Assembly (NCBI RefSeq): GCF_002197685.1
Contig: NZ_NBBI01000002.1
Span: forward strand, 496,001-560,000
Length of the DNA stretch: 64,000 nt
Direction of reading: 5' to 3'
DNA from: Sphingomonas dokdonensis
GTDB lineage: Bacteria > Pseudomonadota > Alphaproteobacteria > Sphingomonadales > Sphingomonadaceae
Position numbers and translations under genes: made by a program. This document shows positions 8,384 through 17,553 of this stretch, in pieces. Within the stretch, counting starts at the first letter, position 1, and every line of letters starts with the position of its first letter. The notes beneath the pieces are model-generated. The model searched no databases and was not told the origin of the DNA. It saw only the letters and a list, made by a program, of their open reading frames with translations.

Positions 8384-8529
8384 ACGCTCGCCCCGCGCGG
8401 TGGACGGTGCGCGCCGTGAACGACCGAATCTGCGAAGGGCGTCTAGGATGGCGAAAACTCACGCGGCCGGGCGCGCAGTGTTACACACGGCATGGTAATC
8501 GGCAATCGCGCGTGGCCCCACACGTGCAA

Positions 8530-9537
8530 TCAGGCGAGCAGCCCCATCGCGCGTTGCGCATCCGCCAGCACCGGCGCGGCAAGATCGCGCGCCTTTTCCG
8601 CGCCGCGCGCGAGGATCGCGTCGATCGCGGCCCGATCGTTCAGCAGCCGCACCATCTCGTCGCGGATCGGCCCGAGCTTCGCGACCGCCAAGTCGGCCAG
8701 CACCGGCTTGAACTGGCCAAAGCCCTGACCGGCGAACTCCGCCACCACATCCTGCGGCGTGCGATCCGCCAGAGCGGCGAAGATGGTGACGAGGTTGCGT
8801 GCCTCCGGCCGCTCGGCCAGCGCCTCCCAGCTGTCGGGCAGCGCCTCGGGATCGGTCTTCGCCTTGCGGAACTTGTCGGCGATCTCGCTGTCCGAATCGA
8901 CCAGCTTCACCACCGATTGCACCGACGGGTTGGACTTGGACATCTTGGCTGAGGCATCGCGCAGGCTCATGATGCGGGGCGCGGCGGCGCTGATCAGCGG
9001 CTCGGGCAGGGTGAACAGCTCGGTCTGGTAATCTTGGTTGAACTTGGTTGCGATGTCGCGCGCCAGCTCCAGATGCTGCTTCTGGTCCTCGCCGACCGGC
9101 ACGTGCGTGGCGTTGTAAAGCAGCACGTCAGCCGCCATCAGCACCGGGTAATCGTACAGGCCGACGCTCGCGCCTTCTCGGTTCTTGCCCGCCTTGTCCT
9201 TGAACTGCGTCATGCGGTTGAGCCAGCCGACGCGGGCGACGTTATTGAGCAGCCACGCCAGCTCGCTATGCGCCGGCACGCGCGTCTGGTTGAACAGGAT
9301 CGATCGTTCGGGGTCGATCCCGGCGGCGACCAACGTCGCGGTCATCTCGATCGTGTTGGCGGTCAGCTCGGCCGGGGCGATCCACTCGGTCAGGCCATGA
9401 AGGTCAGCGATGAAATACATCGTCTCGCCCCCGGCGGCCTGGATCTCGTCCTGCATCGCCACCCACTGCTTCACCGCGCCGAGATAATTGCCGAGGTGAA
9501 GATTGCCGGTGGGCTTGATGCCGGAAACGACGCGCAT
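8530..9537 (-). CDS. trpS: Tryptophan--tRNA ligase
   Basis: Class I aminoacyl-tRNA synthetase that charges tRNA-Trp with tryptophan using ATP. The nucleotide-binding HIGH-type motif appears as GNLHLGNYLGA at residues about 11-21 and the second signature as KMSKSNPS in the middle of the protein. The segment SGIKPTGNLHLG is characteristic of bacterial TrpS. Length of 335 residues is normal. The gene is 12 bp downstream of murJ on the same strand and probably cotranscribed with it. Identification is secure. Confidence 0.97.
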   Translation of the reverse strand: MRVVSGIKPTGNLHLGNYLGAVKQWVAMQDEIQAAGGETMYFIADLHGLTEWIAPAELTANTIEMTATLVAAGIDPERSILFNQTRVPAHSELAWLLNNVARVGWLNRMTQFKDKAGKNREGASVGLYDYPVLMAADVLLYNATHVPVGEDQKQHLELARDIATKFNQDYQTELFTLPEPLISAAAPRIMSLRDASAKMSKSNPSVQSVVKLVDSDSEIADKFRKAKTDPEALPDSWEALAERPEARNLVTIFAALADRTPQDVVAEFAGQGFGQFKPVLADLAVAKLGPIRDEMVRLLNDRAAIDAILARGAEKARDLAAPVLADAQRAMGLLA

Positions 9538-9549
9538 TGTGGGGAAATC

Positions 9550-11109
9550 CTATCGACGAACCAATCGCTTCACATCGGCCAGCCGAAAGGCGCCGAACAG
9601 GAAGGTCGCGGCGAAATAGACCAGCGCACCCGCGCTGACCAGCACCAGCATCGCGCCCCAGCGGTGCAGGCTCGGCCCGGTGGTATAGGGACGGAACAGG
9701 TCGTTGGCGAACCACATGACGACGCCCATCAGCACCGCGGCGAGCGCCAGCCGCCACGCGCGGCGCCTGAGCTGCGCATCCGCCACGAAATGCCCGCGCG
9801 CCACCAGCGCGCGCCACAGCAGCGCGACGTTCACGGTGGAGGCAAGCGCCGTGGCCAGTGGCGGACCCATATGGCCGAGCGGGTAGATGAAAAGGAGATT
9901 GAGGACGAGGTTCACCGCCATGGAGACGGTGGCGTAGCGCACCGGCGTTTTCGTATCCTGCCGCGCGTAGAAGCCCGGCGTCAGCACCTTTACCAGGATG
10001 TATGACGGCAGCCCGATCGAGAAGGCGGCAAGCGACTGCGCCGTCGCGACGGTGTCGGCCGGGGTGAAGGCGCCGTGCTGGAACAGCGCCGCCACGATCG
10101 GCGCGCCGCACACGACCAGCGCGGCGGTGGCGGGCAGTGTCAGGAACAGCGCCAGCTCCATGCCGCGATTCTGCGTTTCCATTGCCGCCGCATCCTCGCC
10201 GCGGCCAAGCTGGCGCGAGATCGTCGGCAGCAGCACGGTGCCAAGCCCGATGCCGATCAGTCCCAGCGGCAATTGGTTCAGCCGGTCGGCGAAATAGATG
10301 TAGCTGACCGACCCTGCGGAGAGCAGGCTGGCGGCGAGCGCAGTGGACACGACCAGGTTGATCTGCACCGCACCGGCGCCCGCCGCCGCCGGCCAGATCA
10401 GCGCCAGCAGTCGCTTCACCTCCGGTGTGAGCGTCGGCCGCTTCATCTCCAGCGCCACACCCGCCTGGCGGCAGGCCCAGATCAGCCACAGCAATTGCAG
10501 CGCGCCCGAGACGGTGACGGCGATCGCCTGGTTGCGCGCGGTGAGCAGATTGTCCTGGTGGTGAAACAGCAGCAGCGCGGCGATCAGCGTCAGGTTGAGG
10601 AGGATCGGCGCGGCGGCGGCTACCCAGAAGCGTTGCAGCGAATTGAGGATCCCGCCGAGCAGCGACACGAGGCTGATCAGCATGAGATAGGGAAAGGTGA
10701 TCCGCGACAGCTCGACGGCAAAGGCGAATTCGTCGCGGCTCGCGGCATTGAACCCGCCAGACAGCAGCCACGTCACCGGCCACGCCGCCAGCTCCATTAC
10801 GATCGTGAAGCCGATCAGCACCGGCAACAGCATCGACAAGGTATCGCTGGCGAAGCCGATGCCGTCGGGCAGCCCGCGCCCGTCCTTTTCCGCCACCTTG
10901 CGGTTGAACATCGGGATGAACGCGGCGGAAAACGCCCCTTCCGCAAACAGCGCGCGAAACATGTTGGGCAGGCGAAACGCGATCAGGAAAGCGTCGGAGG
11001 CGAAACCCGCGCCGACGAAGCGGGCGAACAGCGAATCGCGAACAAGGCCGAGGATGCGGCTGGCGAGCGTCAGCCCGCCGACCGAACCGAGCGCGCGGGT
11101 GAGGTTCAT
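9550..11109 (-). CDS. murJ: Lipid II flippase MurJ (MviN)
   Basis: Integral membrane protein of the MOP superfamily that moves the peptidoglycan precursor lipid II from the inner to the outer leaflet of the cytoplasmic membrane. About 519 residues with some 14 hydrophobic helices. The N-terminus, with GLTLASRILGLVRDSLFARF, followed by FRLPNMFRALFAEGAFSAAF and FIPMF, is the classic MviN signature, including the functionally important arginines. It lies between secB (84 bp upstream) and trpS (12 bp downstream) on the minus strand, a common alphaproteobacterial arrangement. Confidence 0.97.
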   Translation of the reverse strand: MNLTRALGSVGGLTLASRILGLVRDSLFARFVGAGFASDAFLIAFRLPNMFRALFAEGAFSAAFIPMFNRKVAEKDGRGLPDGIGFASDTLSMLLPVLIGFTIVMELAAWPVTWLLSGGFNAASRDEFAFAVELSRITFPYLMLISLVSLLGGILNSLQRFWVAAAAPILLNLTLIAALLLFHHQDNLLTARNQAIAVTVSGALQLLWLIWACRQAGVALEMKRPTLTPEVKRLLALIWPAAAGAGAVQINLVVSTALAASLLSAGSVSYIYFADRLNQLPLGLIGIGLGTVLLPTISRQLGRGEDAAAMETQNRGMELALFLTLPATAALVVCGAPIVAALFQHGAFTPADTVATAQSLAAFSIGLPSYILVKVLTPGFYARQDTKTPVRYATVSMAVNLVLNLLFIYPLGHMGPPLATALASTVNVALLWRALVARGHFVADAQLRRRAWRLALAAVLMGVVMWFANDLFRPYTTGPSLHRWGAMLVLVSAGALVYFAATFLFGAFRLADVKRLVRR

Positions 11110-11154
11110 TGGGTCACTCCGGAAGCGCGGCGGCGGGTCTGGTCAATGATGGTC

Positions 11155-11190
11155 CGGCTCCCCGGCGCGTGGCCGAGAAGCCGGCAGGAG
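11155..11190 (-). terminator. Hairpin downstream of secB
   Basis: Inverted repeat with arms GGCTCC.CGGC and GCCGG..GGAGCC around a 12-nt loop, directly after the secB stop and before the murJ start on the minus strand. There is no T-tract, so it may only be an attenuating or RNA-stabilising hairpin. Confidence 0.35.
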
Positions 11191-11192
11191 CC

Positions 11193-11705
11193 TCAGGCCT
11201 GGCCGAAGTTGCCCGACGCCAATTGTGCGTCGCGCTGCTCCAACTGCTGCATGTACAGCGCGTTGAAGTCGATCGGCTCGAGCAGTAGCGGCGGGAAGCC
11301 GCCATCGCGGATCGTGTCGGCCACCACGCGACGCGCAAACGGGAACAGGAGGCGCGGCGCTTCGCCCAGCAGGAACGGCTGCAGCGCGTCGAGCGGCACG
11401 TTGCGCACGCCGAACAGGCCGGCATAGGCCAGCTCGACCAGGAAGGTGACACGGCCCTGCGTCTCGGCGCGCACCTCGATCTTCAGCGTCACTTCGTGCG
11501 CGTCATCGGCCACCTGATTGGCGGCAATGTCGAACTGGACGTTGATTTCAGGGCCCTGCTGGTTCTGGAATACGCCCGGCGCGTTCGGATTCTCGAACGA
11601 CAAATCCTTCACATATTGCGAGATCAGGCCCACCGCGGGGGCGGTATCCGCGCCATTTGCCTGCGGTTCGTTGCCGGTGGCGGCGCCAAAATCCTGCTCG
11701 TCCAT
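11193..11705 (-). CDS. secB: Protein-export chaperone SecB
   Basis: Cytoplasmic tetrameric chaperone that keeps preproteins unfolded and delivers them to SecA. The core matches SecB throughout: SQYVKDLSFENPNAP near residue 30, then INVQFDIAANQV, VTFLVELAYAGLF, and the segment LLFPFARRVVADTIRDGGFP that precedes the C-terminal tail. The start at ATG 11705 has GAAGGA about nine bases upstream; a TTG two codons earlier is possible. The variable N-terminus (DEQDFGAATGNEPQANG) is longer than in enterobacteria, as usual in sphingomonads. The window also holds secD, secF and yajC of the same export pathway, far downstream. Confidence 0.96.
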   Translation of the reverse strand: MDEQDFGAATGNEPQANGADTAPAVGLISQYVKDLSFENPNAPGVFQNQQGPEINVQFDIAANQVADDAHEVTLKIEVRAETQGRVTFLVELAYAGLFGVRNVPLDALQPFLLGEAPRLLFPFARRVVADTIRDGGFPPLLLEPIDFNALYMQQLEQRDAQLASGNFGQA

Positions 11706-11802
11706 GCTCAATCGTCCTTCGGGAAAGAGGGCGCGGCCGGGCCGCGCGCGTCAGCCGCGCCGCCTAGCAGGGGGGCAGGGCCGTTTCAACGGGCGCAGCC
11801 AT

Positions 11803-11831
11803 TTGAAACCCGGCGCGTTGGCGACTATGTT
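11803..11831 (+). promoter_or_regulatory. Sigma-70-like promoter for the Tim44-like gene
   Basis: TTGAAA (11803-11808), a 17-nt spacer and TATGTT (11826-11831). The pair lies 25 bp before the GTG start of the Tim44-like gene and is among the best matches to the housekeeping consensus in the window. It points away from secB, which is transcribed divergently. Confidence 0.6.
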
Positions 11832-11856
11832 GTGAGCTTAGCGTATCGGAGGCCGG

Positions 11857-12501
11857 GTGTTCTACATAGTCCTTCTCGCGATGGTTGCCGCATTCCTTGC
11901 GCTCCGGCTCTATTCGGTGCTGGGCAAGCGTACGGGGCATGAGCAGCCGTTGCCCAAGCCAGCGGAGGAGCGGGTCGTTGCCGCGCCGATGCCGCGTGCT
12001 GTGGAGAAAACCAACGAGCCGCGCGAGCCGGCGGTGAAGCCGTTCGAGGGCGGTGCCGAGCCGGGTGTCCGCGCGATCGTCGCGGCCGAGCCGGGCTTCG
12101 ACGTCGCGCGCTTCATGGAAGGTGCGCAGGCGGCCTACCGCATGATCCTGGAATCCTATTGGAAGGGCGAAGAGGCGGCGTTGCGCGATCTCGTGTCTGA
12201 CGATGTGGCGCGAGCCTTCGGCGATGCCATTGCGCAGCGTTCCGAGGCTGGTGAAGTTCTCGACAATCGACTGGTATCGATCGAGCGTGCGCTCATCACT
12301 GGCGCGTCGCTGCAGGGCAAGGATGCGCGCATCACGGTGCGCTTCGACGCGCTGATCGCCGCCGTCACGCGCGATGCCGAGGGCCAGGTGATCGCCGGCT
12401 CGACCAGCGATGCGGTCGAAACGCACGACGTCTGGACCTTTGCGCGCACCCTGCGCAGCAGCGACCCGAATTGGAAGCTGGCCGACACCGACGAAGCCTG
12501 A
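11857..12501 (+). CDS. Tim44/TimA-domain protein, membrane-anchored
   Basis: Bacterial relative of the mitochondrial import factor Tim44, 214 residues. A single N-terminal membrane helix (FYIVLLAMVAAFLALRLYSVLG) starts at residue 2, followed by a Pro/Glu-rich linker and, from about residue 80, the Tim44-like NTF2-fold domain (FDVARFMEGAQAAYRMILESYWKGEEAALRDLVSDD). Bacterial members are thought to sit on the cytoplasmic or periplasmic face of the inner membrane; a role with protein export is suggested by the fold and by secB next door but is not proven. It starts with GTG after CGGAGG. It is followed by mltA in the same direction. Confidence 0.87.
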   Translation: MFYIVLLAMVAAFLALRLYSVLGKRTGHEQPLPKPAEERVVAAPMPRAVEKTNEPREPAVKPFEGGAEPGVRAIVAAEPGFDVARFMEGAQAAYRMILESYWKGEEAALRDLVSDDVARAFGDAIAQRSEAGEVLDNRLVSIERALITGASLQGKDARITVRFDALIAAVTRDAEGQVIAGSTSDAVETHDVWTFARTLRSSDPNWKLADTDEA

Positions 12502-12568
12502 GCATCAAGGTATGCGCCTCCGGCTCCGGCTCGGCGTACAAGGCTGTAGCACAAGAATTGGGGGCGTG

Positions 12569-13834
12569 ATGTTGGGTCGTGGGGGAATGGCGCTGGCGTC
12601 GGCGCTGGCGCTTTCCGCATGTGTTGGGGGTGTCGTGCCGCCCAGCACCTCCGGGTCAGGTCCGGCTGGCGGGGCGAGCCGGCCGACCACCCGTTCCGCC
12701 GGGCCGGTGCGCCAACCAACACGCGCCACGCCGCTGCCCCCGGTGCCGAGCACGCCCGTCGCCGAAGCGGTTACCGCCGCCACCGCCGGTATTGTCGCCG
12801 GGCCGCCGATCGCCACCCTGCCGATCACCGATGACGGCGCCCAGCGCGCGCTCGCTGCCTTTCGCATCAGCTGTCCCTCGCTGGTGCGGCGCACCGATCC
12901 GACCGGCCTCACGCGCGGCGCCGATTGGAAGCCCGCCTGCGATGCCGCGGCACGCGGCAGCGATGCGCGCACCTTCTTCACCCGCTGGTTCGAAACGGTG
13001 CAGGTCGGCGACGGCAAGGCATTCGCAACTGGCTATTTCATTCCGGAAATCGCTGGGTCGCGCACGCACCGCGCTGGTTATGCGCCGATCTATGCCCGCC
13101 CGAACGATCTGGTGGACGTTGATCTCGGCCAGTTCTCCACCGATCTGAAGGGCAAGAAGATCCGCGGCCGTGTCGAGGGCGCGAACTTCGTACCCTATTA
13201 CGACCGCACCATGATCGAGGAAGGCGCGCTGTCCGGCAAGGCGCGGATCCTCGGCTATGCCGTTGATCCGGTGGAATTGTTCTTTCTCCAAGTGCAGGGC
13301 TCCGGCCTCGTTCGCATGGCGGATGGAGAGGTGCTGCGCATCGGCTACGACAGCCAGAACGGCCGCGACTATACCGGCATCGGCAAGCTGATGCTCGATC
13401 GCGGGCTGATCGGCCGCGGCGAAGCGAGCATGCAGGGCATCGTCGCCTGGCTTCACGCCCATCCCGACGAAGGCCGCGCGATCATGCGCGAAAACAAGAG
13501 CTACGTCTTCTTCCGCGTGCTCGACGGGCCACCGCTCGGCGCGATGGGGCTGCCGGTGTCCGATCAGGCGACAGTGGCGGCCGACGTCCGCTTCGTGCCG
13601 CTCGGCGCACCGGTGTTCCTGTCGATGGATCGCACCGACGCGACCGGCCTGTGGGTTGCGCAGGATACCGGCGGCGCGATCAAGGGCACCAATCGCTTCG
13701 ACACGTTCTGGGGCGCCGGCGACGAGGCGCGCGCGATCGCGGGCGGCATGAGCGCGCGCGGCACCGCTTTCCTGCTGCTGCCGACCGGCACGCTGGCGCG
13801 CCTCGGTTCACGGCCCGGTGTCGCGCGGCCTTGA
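12569..13834 (+). CDS. mltA: Membrane-bound lytic murein transglycosylase A
   Basis: Lipoprotein that cleaves the glycan strands of peptidoglycan, forming 1,6-anhydromuramoyl ends. The N-terminus MLGRGGMALASALALSAC is a lipoprotein signal with lipobox LSAC, so the mature protein would be anchored to the outer membrane. The MltA barrel follows (TGYFIPEIAGSRTHR, FVPYYDRTMIEEGAL, FFLQVQGSGLVRMADGE), and the C-terminal 3D domain ends with the aspartates in LSMDRTDATGLWVAQDTGGAIKG. I favour ATG 12569, which has GGGGGCG just upstream; ATG 12512 is also in frame. The 3' end overlaps the Smr gene by 17 bp. Confidence 0.93.
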   Translation: MLGRGGMALASALALSACVGGVVPPSTSGSGPAGGASRPTTRSAGPVRQPTRATPLPPVPSTPVAEAVTAATAGIVAGPPIATLPITDDGAQRALAAFRISCPSLVRRTDPTGLTRGADWKPACDAAARGSDARTFFTRWFETVQVGDGKAFATGYFIPEIAGSRTHRAGYAPIYARPNDLVDVDLGQFSTDLKGKKIRGRVEGANFVPYYDRTMIEEGALSGKARILGYAVDPVELFFLQVQGSGLVRMADGEVLRIGYDSQNGRDYTGIGKLMLDRGLIGRGEASMQGIVAWLHAHPDEGRAIMRENKSYVFFRVLDGPPLGAMGLPVSDQATVAADVRFVPLGAPVFLSMDRTDATGLWVAQDTGGAIKGTNRFDTFWGAGDEARAIAGGMSARGTAFLLLPTGTLARLGSRPGVARP

Positions 13835-14372
13835 TCCGCAGGAAGCCGCGCTCTGGGCGCGGGTGATGCAAACGGTTCGTCCGCTGCGCGCCGTGGCGGC
13901 GGCGACCGTGCCAAAACCCGCACCCGCCAGGGAGCCGGTGAAGCAGGCGGCCAAGCCCATTGCCAGCCGGCCGATGCCGCCGCAGCGAAAGCCGATCGAA
14001 GCGCCTAAGCGCGTACTGCCCGGCGTCACCCTGGATGGCGGCTGGGACAAACGGTTGTCGCGCGGGCTGGTGACGCCCGACGCCACGATCGACCTCCACG
14101 GCCACACGCTGCATTCCGCGCACGATCTGCTCGATGGTGCGCTTGCGCGCTCGGTGGCGCGGGGTGATCGCGTGATCCTGCTGGTAACGGGCAAGCCGCC
14201 GCGCCCCGAGAGCGAGCGTCCCCATGCCCGCGGCGCAATCCGCGCGGCGATCGGCGACTGGCTCGCCGGATCGCGCCACGCCGGCGCGATCGCGGCGGTG
14301 CGCGGCGCCCATCCGCGGCACGGCGGGCAAGGCGCGCTCTACATCGTGCTGCGCCGACCGCGCGGCCAGTAA
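13818..14372 (+). CDS. Smr-domain protein
   Basis: Small protein (184 residues) with a C-terminal Smr domain, a fold found in MutS2 and in stand-alone endonuclease-like or RNA-linked proteins. The N-terminal 75 residues are Pro/Ala/Lys-rich and probably disordered. The Smr core begins at TIDLHGHTLHSAHDLL, carrying the conserved LDLHG-type motif, and continues through VILLVTGKPPRPESER to GGQGALYIVLRR, which occupies the usual G-x-G position. Translation starts at a GTG inside the end of mltA, suggesting coupling. Downstream lies priA, convergent, 16 bp away. Confidence 0.88.
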   Translation: MSRGLDPQEAALWARVMQTVRPLRAVAAATVPKPAPAREPVKQAAKPIASRPMPPQRKPIEAPKRVLPGVTLDGGWDKRLSRGLVTPDATIDLHGHTLHSAHDLLDGALARSVARGDRVILLVTGKPPRPESERPHARGAIRAAIGDWLAGSRHAGAIAAVRGAHPRHGGQGALYIVLRRPRGQ

Positions 14373-14388
14373 GCGCCCGAACCGCCGA

Positions 14389-16557
14389 TCAGAGAAAGCT
14401 GTACGGGTCCACGTCCACCGCGACGCGCACCTTTGACGGCCAGTCGAGCGCACCCAGCCAGCCGCGAATCACCTCCTGCACGTCCAGCGCGCGGCGGGCG
14501 TGGACCAGCAGGCGAAAGCGATGCCGCCCGCGCAGCATCGCCAGCGGCGCGGGGGCGGGGCCATAGACGTGCATGCCCTCGACCTCCGGCGCGCTGCGCC
14601 CGATCGCCTTGGCGACATCCTGTGCGGCGCCCTGATCCTCGCTCGACACGATGATCGCCGCATAGCGCCCGAACGGCGGGGCCCCCGCATCGCGCCGCGC
14701 GTCGGTTTCCGCCGCGTAAAAGGCGTCCGAATCGCCGGTGACCAGCGCCTGCATGACCTGCGCACCCGGCGCATGCGTCTGGATAAAGACGCGCCCCGGC
14801 TTCTCGCCGCGACCGGCGCGACCCGACACCTGGCGGATTTGCTGAAAGGTCCGTTCGGCAGCGCGCAGATCGCCGCCCTCGAGCCCGAGATCGGCATCGA
14901 CCACCCCCACCAACGTCAGATTGGGAAAGTGATAGCCCTTGGTGACAAGCTGCGTGCCTACGACGATGTCGATCGCACCTGCCTCCATCCGCCCGACGAA
15001 CTCGGCGGCCTTCGCCGGCGACCAGATCGTGTCGGACGTCACCACCGCAACGCGCGCCTCCGGAAATAGTGCGGTTGCCTCGTCGGCGATCCGCTCGACG
15101 CCGGGGCCGCACGCGACCAGACTGTCCTCTTCGCTGCACTCCGGGCAAGCGCGCGGCACCGGCTCGATATGCCCGCAATGGTGACAGGCGAGCCGCCGGG
15201 TCAGCCGATGCTCAACCATCCAGGCGGTGCAATTCGGGCACTGGAATCGGTGCCCGCAGGTGCGACACAAGGTCAGCGGCGCATAGCCTCGCCGGTTGAG
15301 GAACAGCAAAGACTGCTCGCCGCGCGCCAGCGTTTCCTCCAGCGCCTGCACCAGCGGGGGCGCCAGCCACCGCCCGCGATCGGGCTTGTGCTCCAGCAGA
15401 TCCAGCGCCGCGATCGCCGGCATCTCGGCCGGCCCGAATCGCGCGGGCAGCTTCACTTCGGCATAATTGCCCAGCGTCACCTGCTGCCGCGTCTCGATCG
15501 CCGGCGTGGCGGAGGCGAGGATCACCGGACAGCCTTCGAACTTGCCGCGCATCACCGCCACGTCGCGCGCATGGTAATGCACGCCGTCTTCCTGCTTGAA
15601 GCTCGTCTCGTGCGCCTCGTCGACGACGATCAGGCCGAGGTTCGCATAAGGCAGGAACAATGCCGATCGTGCGCCGACCGTCACCCGCGCCTCGCCACTG
15701 GCGATCGCCCGCCACGCGCGTCGCCGTTGGGTAGAACGCAGTCCCGAGTGCCACGCCACCGGCTCGCAGCCGAAGCGATCGTGGAAGCGCTTGAGGAACG
15801 GCTCGGTCAGCGCGATTTCGGGCAGCAGCACCAGTACCTGCCGCTTATGCCGCAGCGCCTCTGCCACCGCCTCGAAATACACCTCGGTCTTGCCCGATCC
15901 GGTCACCCCATCAAGCAGCGTGGGGCGAAACGCGCCTGCCGCGACGTCGCCGATCAGCACATCCGCCGCCGCCTGCTGATCGTCGGAGAGGGCCGGCGGC
16001 GCGTGATCGGGATCGGGCTGCGGATAAGGGCTGTCGATATCCACCTCGACCCCTTCGATCGCGCCCGCCTTCACCAGCCCGCGGATCACCCCGTCCGACA
16101 CGTCGGCGATCGCCGCAAGCTCGCGGATCAGCCCCTGGCGATCGCCGATCCGCTCCAGCGCCTGTTCGCGCTGCGTCGTCATCCGCTCGGGCACGTGGCC
16201 CGTGGCGCGATACTCGACGACATGACGCGAGCCTTCCAGCGCCGATGTCGAGGACAGCGCCATGCGTGCCACCGATGCCGGTGGCGCGAGGTAATAGTCC
16301 GCCGTCCATTCGATCAGTCGCCGCAATGCGGGGCGGAGCGGCGGCGCGTCGGCCACCGCCAACAGATTACGCAGGCGATTGTCGCCGACCTCCGCATCGG
16401 ACGGCAGCCGCTCGGGCTCCCACACCACGCCCATCAACTGGCGCGGCCCGAGCGGGGCGACGACGATCGAGCCCGGCTCCACCGTCATGCCATGCGGCAC
16501 GCGGTAATCGAGCGGACCCAGCGCGGAATTGAGAACGAGAACACGGGCACGAGACAT
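14389..16557 (-). CDS. priA: Primosomal protein N' (replication restart helicase)
   Basis: Superfamily 2 3'-to-5' helicase that rebuilds replication forks at stalled or recombined DNA. About 722 residues. The N-terminal DNA-binding half contains GPLDYRVP, and the helicase follows with Walker A TGSGKTEVYFEAV, the DEAH box VVDEAHETSFKQE, and motif III ILASATPA. Between the two helicase lobes eight cysteines (CRTCGHRFQCPNCTAW, CHHCGH, CPEC) form the PriA zinc sites. I start at ATG 16557, which has GAGGG upstream; a longer frame to 16632 would collide with the divergent xerC start. The start codons of priA and xerC are 59 bp apart. Confidence 0.97.
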   Translation of the reverse strand: MSRARVLVLNSALGPLDYRVPHGMTVEPGSIVVAPLGPRQLMGVVWEPERLPSDAEVGDNRLRNLLAVADAPPLRPALRRLIEWTADYYLAPPASVARMALSSTSALEGSRHVVEYRATGHVPERMTTQREQALERIGDRQGLIRELAAIADVSDGVIRGLVKAGAIEGVEVDIDSPYPQPDPDHAPPALSDDQQAAADVLIGDVAAGAFRPTLLDGVTGSGKTEVYFEAVAEALRHKRQVLVLLPEIALTEPFLKRFHDRFGCEPVAWHSGLRSTQRRRAWRAIASGEARVTVGARSALFLPYANLGLIVVDEAHETSFKQEDGVHYHARDVAVMRGKFEGCPVILASATPAIETRQQVTLGNYAEVKLPARFGPAEMPAIAALDLLEHKPDRGRWLAPPLVQALEETLARGEQSLLFLNRRGYAPLTLCRTCGHRFQCPNCTAWMVEHRLTRRLACHHCGHIEPVPRACPECSEEDSLVACGPGVERIADEATALFPEARVAVVTSDTIWSPAKAAEFVGRMEAGAIDIVVGTQLVTKGYHFPNLTLVGVVDADLGLEGGDLRAAERTFQQIRQVSGRAGRGEKPGRVFIQTHAPGAQVMQALVTGDSDAFYAAETDARRDAGAPPFGRYAAIIVSSEDQGAAQDVAKAIGRSAPEVEGMHVYGPAPAPLAMLRGRHRFRLLVHARRALDVQEVIRGWLGALDWPSKVRVAVDVDPYSFL

Positions 16558-16616
16558 GAGGCCCTCGCATATGGGGCGCAGGCGACTCGGTGAAAAGCCG
16601 GTGATACAAAGCGCGG

Positions 16617-17501
16617 GTGGAAGACCTGCCAACCCTCTACGCCGCGCACCTTTCGCGCACGCTGCGCCGTTCGGTGCATACGGTGCGTGCCTATCGCGCC
16701 ACCGCCGTCCGGCTCATCGCCTTTCTAGGCCGGCACCTCGGCACCTCAGTCGATCGCGGCGCGCTGGCTGCGGTGACGCCGGCCGACCTGCGCGCCTATC
16801 TGGCGCATCGCCGCGGCGACGGGCTGACCAACGCCTCGGCTGCGCGTGAACTGTCGGCCGCGCGCCACTTTCTCGATTGGGCGAATGGCGCCGGCAGCGC
16901 GCCGCGGCTGAAGGGGCCGCGGGTGCAGAAGGGCGTGCCGCGCCCGATCGCCCCGCATGAGGCGGTGGCGCTCGCCGAAGAGGTGGGCGATGCCGCCCGG
17001 CTGGAATGGACTGGCAAGCGCGACTGGGCTTTGCTGCTGTTGCTTTACGGCGCTGGCCTGCGGATCGGCGAGGCATTGGCGCTGACTGGCGCGGCGCTGC
17101 CCTTGGGCGCAACGATCACCGTCATGGGCAAGCGCAACAAGACGCGCATCGTCCCGCTGCTGCCGCAGGTGCGCACTGCGCTGGAGACGTATGTCGCGGC
17201 AGCGCCCTGGCCGGTCGACACGGCTCAGCCACTATTTCGCGGCGTCCGCGGCGGCGCACTGTCACCCGGCGTGGTGCGGGCCGCCGTCCGCGCCGCGCGC
17301 GCGACGCTCGGCCTGTCGGACCGCACGACCCCGCATGCGCTGCGCCATTCCTTCGCCACGCACCTGCTCGGCCGCGGTGCGGATCTGCGCTCGCTGCAGG
17401 AATTGCTCGGGCACGCCAGCCTCGGCTCGACCCAGATCTACACCGCGGTCGATGCCGCCCATTTGCTCGACGTTTATCGCGATGCTCACCCCCGTGCGTA
17501 A
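16617..17501 (+). CDS. xerC: Tyrosine recombinase XerC
   Basis: Site-specific recombinase that with XerD resolves chromosome dimers at dif. The N-terminal SAM-like DNA-binding domain covers residues 1-90. The catalytic residues are all visible: Arg in GAGLRIGEALAL, Lys in VMGKRNKTR, His-x-x-Arg in HALRHSFATHLL, His in LLGHASLGSTQ, and the nucleophilic Tyr in IYTAVDAAHLLDVY. Length of 294 residues is typical. It begins with GTG and has no integrase-like island around it, so a housekeeping role next to priA is more likely than a mobile-element integrase. Confidence 0.93.
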   Translation: MEDLPTLYAAHLSRTLRRSVHTVRAYRATAVRLIAFLGRHLGTSVDRGALAAVTPADLRAYLAHRRGDGLTNASAARELSAARHFLDWANGAGSAPRLKGPRVQKGVPRPIAPHEAVALAEEVGDAARLEWTGKRDWALLLLLYGAGLRIGEALALTGAALPLGATITVMGKRNKTRIVPLLPQVRTALETYVAAAPWPVDTAQPLFRGVRGGALSPGVVRAAVRAARATLGLSDRTTPHALRHSFATHLLGRGADLRSLQELLGHASLGSTQIYTAVDAAHLLDVYRDAHPRA

Positions 17502-17553
17502 GGGAACATCGCCCATGTCCTGTCGTTGATCTATTTTAGGCAGGAGTATTGTC

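Noticed and set aside
8448..8498. 16-codon ATG frame between the phosphatase and trpS genes
   Set aside because: Poor ribosome-binding site, no promoter or terminator, and wrong strand for the neighbouring genes; likely chance.
16617..17501. XerC-like gene as a mobile-element integrase
   Set aside because: Length, motif set and position next to priA with normal base composition fit the housekeeping XerC; no att repeats or cargo genes are visible.
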